NCBI RefSeq assembly: GCF_001424425.1
Contig: NZ_LMPT01000007.1
Location: 1-64,000 of the forward strand
Direction: 5' to 3'
DNA length: 64,000 nucleotides
DNA from: Acidovorax sp. Leaf191
GTDB taxonomy: Bacteria; Pseudomonadota; Gammaproteobacteria; Burkholderiales; Burkholderiaceae_C
The position numbers were made by a program, and so were the translations under genes. The first letter of the stretch is position 1. The number at the start of each line of letters is the position of its first letter. The notes below the pieces were generated by a model. The model was not told the DNA's origin and did not search any database. It worked only from the letters and a program-made list of their open reading frames with translations. Shown here piece after piece: positions 38,879 to 47,497 of this stretch.

Positions 38879-39291
38879 ACGCATGGGCATCGAGATCGCC
38901 GGTGCTCGCGAGCCAATGCTTTCTACCTGAAGCCCGGCGCACATAGCTTCTGGAGCGACCCCGGCGTTCTGGGTGCCTGTCCTGCTGCCGCGGCTGTGCG
39001 GTCTGGTGGAGGACGTACTTTTCATCCACGTCGACAACTAAAGGCGCGAGTTCAGCTCGTGACCGCGCTGCAGCCGGGTGGTGGAGATGCCAGGTGCATA
39101 GGGTTCGGGCTCAGCTCCAAGCCACCCTTGGACTGTGTGCACTTGCTCGCAGCCTCAGGTAAGGCCAGATCGCTCTACGTCAACCGCAGAGCTGTAAGTG
39201 AGAGTTATTTGTGTTTAGTCGGCGTAATTCGTCTTGACCAAATGTCGCAGAAATTCACCTAATGCCTACTCAACTTTTAGGAGGAGTCTGC
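38879..39291. other. Non-coding part of the inserted segment
   Basis: 413 bp between icd and the SGNH-like gene. Short frames here, such as one ending with VEDVLFIHVDN at about 39041, could be decayed gene pieces, but I recognise nothing. The final 110 bp are AT-rich and likely hold the promoter of the SGNH-like gene. Confidence 0.45.
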
Positions 39292-40191
39292 GTGAATATC
39301 CTTAGTTCTTTCGCCCGTCGCTCGTTGTTGAAGGGTGTTGCCGCTGCCGTATCGGCCCTCGCGCTGGCCAGCCCGCTACACGCCCAAATTATTCCCAAGA
39401 AGATTGCCGTCTACACCGACTCCATCGGAGATGGCGGCAACGTTGGCCGCAACGCCACTACCGCAAACATCCCGAGAGGTTCGGTGGTGTCGCAATACGT
39501 TAGCTACCCAGGCTACAGCAACAGCCCGAGCGACTACAACCTTGCGCTTCGCATCCATCAGGGCGCCGGTTCGTCGGACTATGACGCACAGCAGTTCGGC
39601 GCCAGCACGCTTTGGGGCATGATGAACGGCGTGCGCCCGGACCTCTCCACTGACCCTGCCGGCACTCTGTATCCCTTCGGCGGCCTGACGCTGGTGCAGC
39701 ACGCGGCAGCCATCCAAGCTGATACCGTCATCATCCACTTGGGTGGCAACGATGGTGTGAACGAGGGCATCCCCGAAAACAGCGCCTACGACTCCGAAGA
39801 CAAGACCGGCCAGCGCATCGCCGCCCTGGGCCTAGCCCTGGCGGCCGAAGGTCGCCGACTGGTTGTGATCGAGGCGCCGTACGTAGTGCCAGAAGACGCA
39901 ATCGCTGCGTTTCTGACCCCTTCCCCACCGCTTGCGAGCGTCGCACAAGTGCAGGCTAAGTACAACCAATTGACGACCCACTTCACAGGTGTGAACCGTG
40001 GCATCACGAACGGGGTGAATGCTGTCAACGCCGTGTACCCAGGCTACGCCGCCCGCGTCAACTACTGGTCCAACGGCGCCGTGCCAATGAGCCCCGGTGC
40101 AACCCACGAGGGTCTGCACCCAACGCTGGGCACCCACAACGCCATCGCCAATGCGGTGGCCATCCAAGTGAAGGCCTGGCGCGGCTGGTAA
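39292..40191 (+). CDS. Secreted SGNH/GDSL-hydrolase-like protein
   Basis: A 299-residue exported protein starting at GTG; AGGAGG (39279-39284) lies 7 bases before it. The signal peptide has RRSLLKGVAAAVSALALASP and ends HA-Q (residue 31), with a twin-Arg that could be Tat-directed. Block I is VYTDSIGDGG with Ser44 in the catalytic place, block III is HLGGNDG (151-154) and block V HEGLHPT with His276 (the usual Asp is Glu273). This suggests an esterase or lipase-type serine hydrolase acting outside the cytoplasm. It is the only gene between the icd repeats. A GAGGGCC-TC-GGCCCTC hairpin follows at 40197-40212. Confidence 0.75.
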   Translation: MNILSSFARRSLLKGVAAAVSALALASPLHAQIIPKKIAVYTDSIGDGGNVGRNATTANIPRGSVVSQYVSYPGYSNSPSDYNLALRIHQGAGSSDYDAQQFGASTLWGMMNGVRPDLSTDPAGTLYPFGGLTLVQHAAAIQADTVIIHLGGNDGVNEGIPENSAYDSEDKTGQRIAALGLALAAEGRRLVVIEAPYVVPEDAIAAFLTPSPPLASVAQVQAKYNQLTTHFTGVNRGITNGVNAVNAVYPGYAARVNYWSNGAVPMSPGATHEGLHPTLGTHNAIANAVAIQVKAWRGW

Positions 40192-40196
40192 TCAAT

Positions 40197-40212
40197 GAGG
40201 GCCTCGGCCCTC
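40197..40212 (+). terminator. Hairpin after the SGNH-like gene
   Basis: GAGGGCCTCGGCCCTC: 7-bp stem, 2-base loop, 5 bp after the stop codon. No T-run. Confidence 0.4.
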
Positions 40213-40411
40213 GCTCAGAGAACCATGGATCAGCTTCCTCGCGGGGCTGGTCTGTGAGGGCTGCTTGATGGCCCGCTGAAGCAGGCGATAAAACACCCAC
40301 CCGCGAGAGCTCGTTCCACCGCGTTCCGCCGCCCCTGTTCCAGAATCTGTTCCATCGAACACCTGCAAGCACGTCAGCACCAAGCTGGGCATAAATTGCA
40401 AGACGATACTG

Positions 40412-40432
40412 AGGTCATGATCGACCACATGT
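40412..40432 (+). repeat. Right 21-bp direct repeat (attR-like)
   Basis: Exact second copy of the icd 3' end, followed by AAGCTGCC and then, 40 bp on, a strong terminator. Confidence 0.8.
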
Positions 40433-40751
40433 AAGCTGCCCTGCGCCTTGTGCAGGTGCCACGCACCGATGAGCCCCTGTTGCCGTTGCCGGCCACAGGG
40501 GCTTTTTTCGGGTGGGCGCAAGCCAGGCAATCCCTGCCCCGTGACACGCTGGCATGGACATTTGCGGGTTGGCATTTCTGCGGCATGCTTCTAAGATGAT
40601 TTCGACCTGCCGCTTCGGCAGGGGCACGGCCTGCGCATGCACCCCGGCAGGCCGTGCACACAACGAACATTTCGACGGCCGTTCATGGCTGCCAGCGCAC
40701 CTGCTGGCACGACCTGCCTGCAAATGACGGACCGATCGCCCGGAGGGCTCA
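40433..40751. other. Former icd trailer and leader of the histidine kinase
   Basis: 319 bp with the displaced icd terminator at 40472-40508 and the upstream region of the histidine-kinase gene. No other gene seen. Confidence 0.5.
40472..40508 (+). terminator. Intrinsic terminator, probably the native one of icd
   Basis: AGCCCCTGT ... ACAGGGGCT followed by T6: 9-bp perfect stem with a 14-base loop. It sits 40 bp after the right copy of the icd end and 1.6 kb from the present icd stop. Confidence 0.88.
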
Positions 40752-42602
40752 ATGGGATCTGATTTTTCGGTCGGATACTGGGAACAGAACCCCGATGCGT
40801 TGCTGGTGCTGTCCCCGCAGGGCGCAGTGCTCCACTGGAATGCGGCGGCCGAGGCGATCTTTGGCTACACCGAGTCCGAGGCCCGGGGCCGGCCCATTGC
40901 CGAGCTCATCGTGCCCGCCGACCAGGTGCGGGAGGAAGAAAGCATCCGCGCCCAGGCGCTGCGCGGCTCGACCACCGTGCACGAGTCGGTGCGCCGGCGC
41001 AAGGATGGCTCGCTCGTGCACGTCAACGTCTCGACCAAGGCGGTGCGCGATGCGGACGGAGAAGTGCTTTATTTCCTGTCGAGCAAGAAGGACGTCACCC
41101 AGCTCAAGGTGCAGCGGGATGCCAAGCTGCTGGAAGCGCGTTTTCGCGACCTGCTCGAATCCACGCCCGATGCGATCGTCATGGTCAACGTGACCGGCCG
41201 CATCGTGCTCGTGAACTCGCAGGCCGAGCGCCTGTTCGGCTATGTGCGGTCGGAGCTGATCGGGCAGTCGATCGAGACGCTGCTGCCCCACCGCTACCGC
41301 GGAGCGCACCTGGGCCACCGCAGCGGCTTCTTTGCCCAGCCGCGCACGCGCACCATGGGCGCGGGGCTGGAGCTGTACGGGCTGCGCAAGGGCGGGGACG
41401 AGTTCCCGGTGGAGATCAGCCTGAGCCCGCTCGTCACCGAGGAAGGCACGATGGCGATGACGGCCATCCGCGACATCACCGACCGCAAGCGGGCCGACCA
41501 GAAGTTCAAGGACCTGCTGGAAGCGGCGCCGGACGCCATGGTCATCGTCAACCGGGACGGGCGCATCGTGCTGGTCAACTCGCAGGCCGTGAAGCTGTTC
41601 GGCTGGAGCCGCGAGGAACTGCTGGGCCAGCCGGTCGAACTCCTGGTTCCCCGCCGGTTCGCGCAGCGCCACCCCGAGCACCGCCACGGCTTCTTCGCCG
41701 AGCCGCGCGCCCGCTCCATGGGCGCGGGGCTCGACCTGTACGGCCTGCGCAAGGACGGCAGCGAGTTCCCGGTGGAGATCAGCCTGAGCCCGCTCGACAC
41801 GGAGGAGGGCCTGTTCGTGTCGAGCGCGATCCGCGATGTCACCGAGCGCAAGCTCATCGAGCGGGCGCTGCGCGAGAAGAATCTGGAGCTTGAAAATGCG
41901 GCGCTGGTCAAAGACCGCTTCCTGGCCAGCATGTCCCACGAGCTGCGCACCCCGCTCAACGCCATCATCGGCTTCACCGGCACATTGATCATGCAGCTGC
42001 CCGGCCCGCTCAACCCCGAGCAGGACAAGCAGCTGCGCATCGTGCAGACCGGAGCGCGCCACCTGCTGTCGCTCATCAACGACCTGCTGGACGTGGCCAA
42101 GCTCAGCGCCAACAAGGCATCGTTCAACCTGGAGGCGCTCGACGGCCGCAGCCTGGTCGAAGAAGTCGCCGCCACGCTCGAGCCCGAGGCCCGGCGCAAG
42201 GGCCTGGCCTTTGCCGTGCACCTGCCCCCGGGTGCCGTGCCGCTGTACACCGACCGCAGGGCGGTCAGCCAGATCCTCATCAACCTGGTGGGCAATGCGA
42301 TCAAGTTCACGTCTGGGGGCAGCGTGGACGTGACGCTGGAGACCGCCACCCAGGCCACGAGGCGCACGGTCCGTGTCAGCGTGCGGGACACCGGGCCCGG
42401 CATCCCTGTGCAAGAGCAGTCGCGCCTGTTCGAGGCTTTTTCCCGGGTGGAGACGGCGGAGCGCAGGCACCAGGAGGGCACGGGCCTGGGCCTGCACCTG
42501 AGCCGCAAGCTGGCCGAGGCGCTGGGCGGGAGCGTGGACTTTGAAAGCACGCAAGGTCAGGGCAGCGTCTTTACCGTGGAAATTCCGGAGAGCAGCGCAT
42601 GA
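40752..42602 (+). CDS. PAS-domain sensor histidine kinase
   Basis: A 616-residue kinase without membrane helices. Three PAS domains (about 13-125, 135-250, 255-370) are seen; the second and third are close internal copies ([16 protein letters not shown] / [36 protein letters not shown] / [20 protein letters not shown]). HisKA follows with His396 ([18 protein letters not shown]), then HATPase with [20 protein letters not shown] and [18 protein letters not shown]. The signal is unknown. Stop and start of the next receiver gene overlap (ATGA). Confidence 0.92.
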   Translation: MGSDFSVGYWEQNPDALLVLSPQGAVLHWNAAAEAIFGYTESEARGRPIAELIVPADQVREEESIRAQALRGSTTVHESVRRRKDGSLVHVNVSTKAVRDADGEVLYFLSSKKDVTQLKVQRDAKLLEARFRDLLESTPDAIVMVNVTGRIVLVNSQAERLFGYVRSELIGQSIETLLPHRYRGAHLGHRSGFFAQPRTRTMGAGLELYGLRKGGDEFPVEISLSPLVTEEGTMAMTAIRDITDRKRADQKFKDLLEAAPDAMVIVNRDGRIVLVNSQAVKLFGWSREELLGQPVELLVPRRFAQRHPEHRHGFFAEPRARSMGAGLDLYGLRKDGSEFPVEISLSPLDTEEGLFVSSAIRDVTERKLIERALREKNLELENAALVKDRFLASMSHELRTPLNAIIGFTGTLIMQLPGPLNPEQDKQLRIVQTGARHLLSLINDLLDVAKLSANKASFNLEALDGRSLVEEVAATLEPEARRKGLAFAVHLPPGAVPLYTDRRAVSQILINLVGNAIKFTSGGSVDVTLETATQATRRTVRVSVRDTGPGIPVQEQSRLFEAFSRVETAERRHQEGTGLGLHLSRKLAEALGGSVDFESTQGQGSVFTVEIPESSA

Positions 42603-43000
42603 CACAGAGAGCCACGATTTTGGTCATCGAGGACGATGAGGCCAGCCGCCAGTTGGTCATCTACCTGCTGGAGGACGCGGGCCACCGCGTGCTGGCCGCA
42701 GAAAACGGTGCGCTGGGCCTGGCGATGGCCCTGGCCGAGGGGCCGGACGTGATTCTGTGCGACCTGCAGATGCCCGTGATGAACGGCTATGAGGTGGCGC
42801 ACAACCTGCGTTCCAACTCCAGTTGGCGCGTGGTGCCCCTGGTCGCGGTGACGGCGTTCTCCATGCCCGGCGACCGCGAGAAGGCGCTGGAGGTGGGCTT
42901 TGACGACCACCTCTCCAAACCCATCACGCCCGAGACCTTCGTGCGCCAGATCGAGGCGTTTCTCGGCCCGTCCTTCCACTCACCGCCAGGCGCGGCCTGA
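42599..43000 (+). CDS. Single-domain response regulator
   Basis: A 133-residue receiver without output domain: [20 protein letters not shown], phospho-acceptor Asp55 in [15 protein letters not shown], and the Lys in [13 protein letters not shown]. It is translationally coupled to the histidine kinase and is the probable phosphate recipient; it may relay to another protein (CheY-like or phosphorelay intermediate). Confidence 0.93.
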   Translation: MTQRATILVIEDDEASRQLVIYLLEDAGHRVLAAENGALGLAMALAEGPDVILCDLQMPVMNGYEVAHNLRSNSSWRVVPLVAVTAFSMPGDREKALEVGFDDHLSKPITPETFVRQIEAFLGPSFHSPPGAA

Positions 43001-43015
43001 CACGGCGGAGCGCGC

Positions 43016-46000
43016 ATGGCCAAGATTCTCGTCGTCGACGACATCCCGGTGAACCGGGCGCTGGTGGTGACGCTGGTGGGGCACAGCGGCCACCAGGCGC
43101 TGGAGGCGTCCGATGGCGCCCAGGCGTTGGCCATGGTGCGCGCCGAGCGGCCCGATCTGGTGATCTCCGACATCCTGATGCCCACGATGGACGGCTTCGA
43201 GTTCGTGCGGCAGATGCGTGCCGACCCCGAACTGGCCGGCACGCAGGTGATCTTCTACAGCGCGCACTACCGCGAGCAGGAGGCCCGCAACCTCGCGGCA
43301 GCCTGCGGCGTGCGCCAGGTGCTGGCCAAGCCCTGCGAGCCGCAGGACATCCTGGCGGCCATCGAGCAGGCGCTGACCGAGGTGGCCCCGCCGGCACCAC
43401 ATCTGGAGCGCAGCTTCCAGACGCAGCACCTGCAGTTGATGACCGACAAGCTCAACGGCAACGTGGCCGAGCTCGAAGTCATGAACCGCCGCCTGGCGGC
43501 GCTCACCGACCTGAACCTGCAACTGGCCTCCGAGCGCGACCCCCAGGTGCTGCTGGCCAACGTCTGCCGTGGCGCGCGGGAGCTGGTGGGGGCGCAGTAT
43601 GTGGTGCTGTGCGTGGTGCGCAAGGACATCCACGCATCGCTCGTGTGCACCAGCGGCATCGAGGCCGCCACCACCGGTGCGCCGGATCTGCCGGTGGTCT
43701 CGCACGGCCTGCTCGGGCAGGTGCGCGCCCAGCGCCGCGCCCAGCGGTTTGTGCAAGCTGGCGGCGACCCGCGGTCCGTGGGGCTGCCTGCGGGCTACCC
43801 GGCCCTGCACACCGCGGTGATCGCGCCCATCACCTCGCTGTCGTTTTCGTATGGCTGGCTGTGCCTGGTCAACAAGCTGGGCGCAGCGGAGTTCAGTGCT
43901 GAGGATGAAAAGATCCTGTCCATCCTGGGCGCGCAGGTGGGCCGCATCTATGAAAACGGCAGTCTCTACGCCGAGGTGCAGCGGCACGCGGACCGGCTGC
44001 AGCTGGAGGTGCTGGAGCGCAAGCGCGTCATCGAGGAACTGCGGGCCAGCGAGGCCGGCCTGCACCGCGCGCAGGTGCTGGCCAAGATCACGCACGTGAT
44101 CAGCGGGCGCGATGGCGTCTTCGAAAGCTGGCCCGATACCTGTCCTGCCATGCTGGGCGTTACGCCCGAGGCCATGCCGCAGTCGGCCCGCGAGTGGCTG
44201 GCCCGGGTCTACCCCGACGACCAGCCCCTGTACCGCGCACGGGCCCAGCAGGCCGGGCGGCAACGCGTGCGCATGGATTTCACCTACCGGCTGGTGCGTG
44301 CCGATGGCGCGCTGCTCCACCTGCGCCAGGTGATGGAGCCCCTGCCTCCCGAAGACGGTGCGCCCGAGAAGTTCCGCTGGTTCAACACCATCCAGGACAT
44401 CAGCGTACAAAAGCGCGCCGAAGAGGCCCTGCGCGAGAGCGACCGGCGCTTCAACGACATGCTGGACAAGGTCGAGATGATCTCCGTCATGCTCGACAAC
44501 GAAGGCCGCGTCACCTACTGCAACGACTACCTGCTCAAGCTCACCGGCTGGCAGCACGAGGAGGTGGCGGGCCAAAGCTGGTTCGCGCTGTTCCTGCCGC
44601 CCGAGCAGACGCACATCCGCCAGGTGTTTGCCGACGTGCTGGCGGGGCGGTCCTCGACCTGGCACTACGACAACGAAATCGTCACCCGCTCGGGCGAGCG
44701 TCGGCTGGTGCACTGGAACAACACCGTCCTGCGGTCCGTGGGCGGCCAGGTCACGGGCGTCGCGGCACTGGGCGAGGACATCACCGAGCGCAAGGAGGCC
44801 GAGCGCAAGATCAAGCGCCTCAACCGCGTGTACGCCATGCTCAGCGGCATCAACACCTTGATCGTGCGCGTTCGCAACCGTGAAGAGCTCTTTCAGGGCG
44901 CCTGCCGCGTGGCCGTGGAAGCCGGGCAGTTCAAGATCGCCTGGGTGGGCCGCGTGGACGAGGCGCAGATGAAGCTCGTGCCGGTGGCGCTGGCCGGCGC
45001 CGAGCCCGAGTTCCTGGTGCGCGTGCGGGAACGGCTGGGCCTGTACGCACAGCCCACCGCGGGCGAGGCGTTGAGCGCCGAGGTGGCCCGTACCGGGCAG
45101 CCGGCGGTGTGCGACGACGTGCGCGGCGACCCCCGCATCGTGCTGCCCGACCTGCTCGCGCAGCACGGCGTGGCATCGCTGGCCATGCTGCCGCTGATGG
45201 TGGCGAACAAGGTGGTGGGCGTGCTCGCGCTGTTCTCCGAAGAAGTGGGCTTCTTCGACGCGGTCGAGGTCAAGCTGCTGATGGAGCTGGCCGGCGACAT
45301 CGGCTTTGCGCTCGACCACCTCGACAAGGAAGAGCGCCTGAGCTACCTGGCCTTCTACGATGAGATCACCGGCCTGCCCAACCGCACGCTGTTCCTGGAG
45401 CGCAGCGCCCAGCACCTGCGCTGCCGCGAGGGCTCTCGGGCCCTGCAGGGCCTGGCACTCATGGACATCAGCCGGTTTCGCTTCGTCAACGACACGCTGG
45501 GGCGCCAGCGGGGCGATGAGCTGCTGCGGCAGGTGGGCGAGCGGCTGCAGAAAGCCGCTGGCGAGGCCTATGGCGTGGCGCGCATCGGCATCAACAGCTT
45601 TGGCATCTCGGTCACCGACGCCCGCGACGCTGATGCCGTTGCCCTGGCGGTGGACCACCTGATGCGCAGCTGCTTTGATGCGCCCTTCGTTCTGGGCGAC
45701 ACCGAACTGCGCATGGCCGCCAAGGCCGGCGTGGCCTTGTACCCGCTGGACGGCGCCGATGCAGAGGCCTTGCTGCGCAACGCCGAGGCCGCGGCGAACA
45801 AGGCCAAGGCATCGGCAGAAAGCCTGCTGTTCTACACCGCGGGCATGAACACCCGCGTGGCCGAGACACTGAGTCTGGAAGGGCGCCTGCGCCAGGCCCT
45901 GGAAGAGGGCCAGTTCGTGCTGCACTATCAGCCCAAGCAGCGCCTGGCGGACGGCCAGATCGTGGGCGCCGAAGCCCTGATCCGCTGGAACGATCCGCGC

Positions 46001-46651
46001 CGCGGCCTGGTGCCGCCGGGGCTCTTCATCCCGGTGCTGGAGGAGACCGGCCTCATCTACGACGTGGGCCGCTGGGCCCTGCAGCAGGCGCTGCAGGACA
46101 ACCAGCGCTGGCGCCACGCGGGCCACACGGCGCTGCGCGTGGCGGTCAATGTGTCGGCCCTGCAGTTGCGCCACCGCAACTTCATCGCCGAAGTGCGGCA
46201 GGCCCTAGCGTTCGATGCCGGCGCCGGTGCGGGGCTGGAGCTCGAGCTCACCGAAAGCATGGTGATGGACGATGTGGAGCACAGCCGCCGCAGCCTGCAC
46301 GCGCTGCGCGAGATGGGCATCACCGTGGCCATCGACGACTTCGGCACGGGCTTCTCGTCGCTGAGCTACCTCGCCACGCTGCCCGCGGACACGCTCAAGA
46401 TCGACCGGTCCTTCGTCATGGGCATGGACACCACCTCGCAAGGCCACGTGCTGGTGTCCACCATCATCAACCTGGCGCACTCGCTGGCGCTCAACGTGGT
46501 GGCCGAAGGGGTCGAGACACAGGACCAGTTGCGCCGCCTGGCACTGCTGGGTTGCGATGAAATCCAGGGCTACCTGCTGAGCCGCCCCCTGCCGGTCGAG
46601 GCGTTCGAGCAGCAGTTCCTGGGCGCGCACCCGGCGCCGCCGTCGCTCTGA
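43016..46651 (+). CDS. REC-GAF-PAS-PAS-GAF-GGDEF-EAL protein, cyclic-di-GMP phosphodiesterase candidate
   Basis: A 1,211-residue cytosolic protein. Receiver (1-120) with Asp52 in VISDILMPTMDGFEF; GAF (about 160-320); two PAS domains (about 350-600) ending in ERKEAERKIKRLN; second GAF (about 605-770); GGDEF domain (about 775-935) whose signature is degenerate (VARIGINSFGISV in place of GGDEF), so cyclase activity is unlikely; and an EAL domain (about 950-1200) with intact GAEALIRWNDP, ELTESMVMDD, VAIDDFGTGFSSLSYL and VAEGVETQ. It should hydrolyse c-di-GMP and be switched by the kinase/receiver pair upstream, 15 bp away. Confidence 0.92.
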   Translation: MAKILVVDDIPVNRALVVTLVGHSGHQALEASDGAQALAMVRAERPDLVISDILMPTMDGFEFVRQMRADPELAGTQVIFYSAHYREQEARNLAAACGVRQVLAKPCEPQDILAAIEQALTEVAPPAPHLERSFQTQHLQLMTDKLNGNVAELEVMNRRLAALTDLNLQLASERDPQVLLANVCRGARELVGAQYVVLCVVRKDIHASLVCTSGIEAATTGAPDLPVVSHGLLGQVRAQRRAQRFVQAGGDPRSVGLPAGYPALHTAVIAPITSLSFSYGWLCLVNKLGAAEFSAEDEKILSILGAQVGRIYENGSLYAEVQRHADRLQLEVLERKRVIEELRASEAGLHRAQVLAKITHVISGRDGVFESWPDTCPAMLGVTPEAMPQSAREWLARVYPDDQPLYRARAQQAGRQRVRMDFTYRLVRADGALLHLRQVMEPLPPEDGAPEKFRWFNTIQDISVQKRAEEALRESDRRFNDMLDKVEMISVMLDNEGRVTYCNDYLLKLTGWQHEEVAGQSWFALFLPPEQTHIRQVFADVLAGRSSTWHYDNEIVTRSGERRLVHWNNTVLRSVGGQVTGVAALGEDITERKEAERKIKRLNRVYAMLSGINTLIVRVRNREELFQGACRVAVEAGQFKIAWVGRVDEAQMKLVPVALAGAEPEFLVRVRERLGLYAQPTAGEALSAEVARTGQPAVCDDVRGDPRIVLPDLLAQHGVASLAMLPLMVANKVVGVLALFSEEVGFFDAVEVKLLMELAGDIGFALDHLDKEERLSYLAFYDEITGLPNRTLFLERSAQHLRCREGSRALQGLALMDISRFRFVNDTLGRQRGDELLRQVGERLQKAAGEAYGVARIGINSFGISVTDARDADAVALAVDHLMRSCFDAPFVLGDTELRMAAKAGVALYPLDGADAEALLRNAEAAANKAKASAESLLFYTAGMNTRVAETLSLEGRLRQALEEGQFVLHYQPKQRLADGQIVGAEALIRWNDPRRGLVPPGLFIPVLEETGLIYDVGRWALQQALQDNQRWRHAGHTALRVAVNVSALQLRHRNFIAEVRQALAFDAGAGAGLELELTESMVMDDVEHSRRSLHALREMGITVAIDDFGTGFSSLSYLATLPADTLKIDRSFVMGMDTTSQGHVLVSTIINLAHSLALNVVAEGVETQDQLRRLALLGCDEIQGYLLSRPLPVEAFEQQFLGAHPAPPSL

Positions 46652-46681
46652 CCTGACGCCGCCCCTGGTGAGGGGTGTGGC

Positions 46682-47497
46682 TCAGCCCGCCTGACTCTGC
46701 GACGCGGAGCCAGAGCCAGAGCCAGAGCCAGAACCCTGTGCCAGGCTCGCAAACCGCGCCAGCAGGCCGTTGGCGGCCGGGGTGGCAGCCACCGCGGCGT
46801 GCAGCGCCTGCACATCGACCCCGCCGCGGTGCAGCGACGGCGCGAACAGCCGCACATAGTCCTGCATCACCGTCTGGCTGAACTCGGGGTGGAACTGCAC
46901 GCCCCAGGCACAGGGCCCGGCGCGAAAGGCGTGGTGCGCCTCGTGGGCGTTGGCGGCCAGCGGCACTGCGCCAGCCGGCAGGCGCCGCACCGATTGCTCG
47001 TGGACGGTGTGGGCCGCAAACTCCCGGGGCAGCCCGCCGAGCAACGGGTCGCCTGCGGCTGCGGGCAGGCACTGCACGGCCACGCTGCCGATCTCCAGGC
47101 CCGCCGGGTGGTGCGCCACTTCGCCGCCCAGCGCGTGCGCCAGCAGCTGGTGCCCGTAGCAGATGCCCAGCAGCGGGGTGGCGCCTTGCACCAGCCGGAC
47201 CAGCCACTGCGCCGTGCGTTCGCTCCAGGCCTCCCGGTCGGTCACCATGGCCGGAGAGCCCGTGACGACCACCCCGGCGATCTCGTCCTGCGCAGGCCAT
47301 TCGGGCAGCGCCCGCGCGTCGAGGGTACGGATCTGCAGCGCACTGCCGCCGGGGCCCGCGCGCAGGCCCTGTGCGATCCAGTCTTCAAAGTCCCCATGCG
47401 CCGCGCGCAAAGGCGCCGGGGCCGCGCCGGTCTTGATGATCCACAGCGCTGGGGCGGTGGACGCTGGCACAGGGGATGCTTCTACAGGGTGGCTCAT
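46682..47497 (-). CDS. Class I glutamine amidotransferase
   Basis: A 271-residue GATase1 protein: nucleophile Cys113 in LLGICYGHQLLAHALGG, His203 and Glu205 in GVQFHPEFSQ. The catalytic triad is complete. The start overlaps the ATPase stop by ATGA, so it is coupled to the importer genes; it may remove an amide or gamma-glutamyl group from the imported compound (inference). It has an odd C-terminal tail of Gly-Ser repeats from a GAGCCA tandem repeat. Could instead be a stand-alone GMP synthase-like hydrolase. Confidence 0.88.
   Translation of the reverse strand: MSHPVEASPVPASTAPALWIIKTGAAPAPLRAAHGDFEDWIAQGLRAGPGGSALQIRTLDARALPEWPAQDEIAGVVVTGSPAMVTDREAWSERTAQWLVRLVQGATPLLGICYGHQLLAHALGGEVAHHPAGLEIGSVAVQCLPAAAGDPLLGGLPREFAAHTVHEQSVRRLPAGAVPLAANAHEAHHAFRAGPCAWGVQFHPEFSQTVMQDYVRLFAPSLHRGGVDVQALHAAVAATPAANGLLARFASLAQGSGSGSGSGSASQSQAG
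46704..46734 (-). repeat. GAGCCA hexanucleotide repeat
   Basis: About five tandem GAGCCA-type units, reading Gly-Ser-Gly-Ser in the C-terminal tail of the amidotransferase. Changes in copy number would leave the frame intact. Confidence 0.8.

Noticed and set aside
38879-39060. Decayed transposase or integrase fragment in the icd segment
   Set aside because: Short frames could be read but no recognisable motif supports a specific gene.
42980-46174. 1,064-aa minus-strand ORF
   Set aside because: Antisense of the GGDEF/EAL gene; no domain, low-quality composition.
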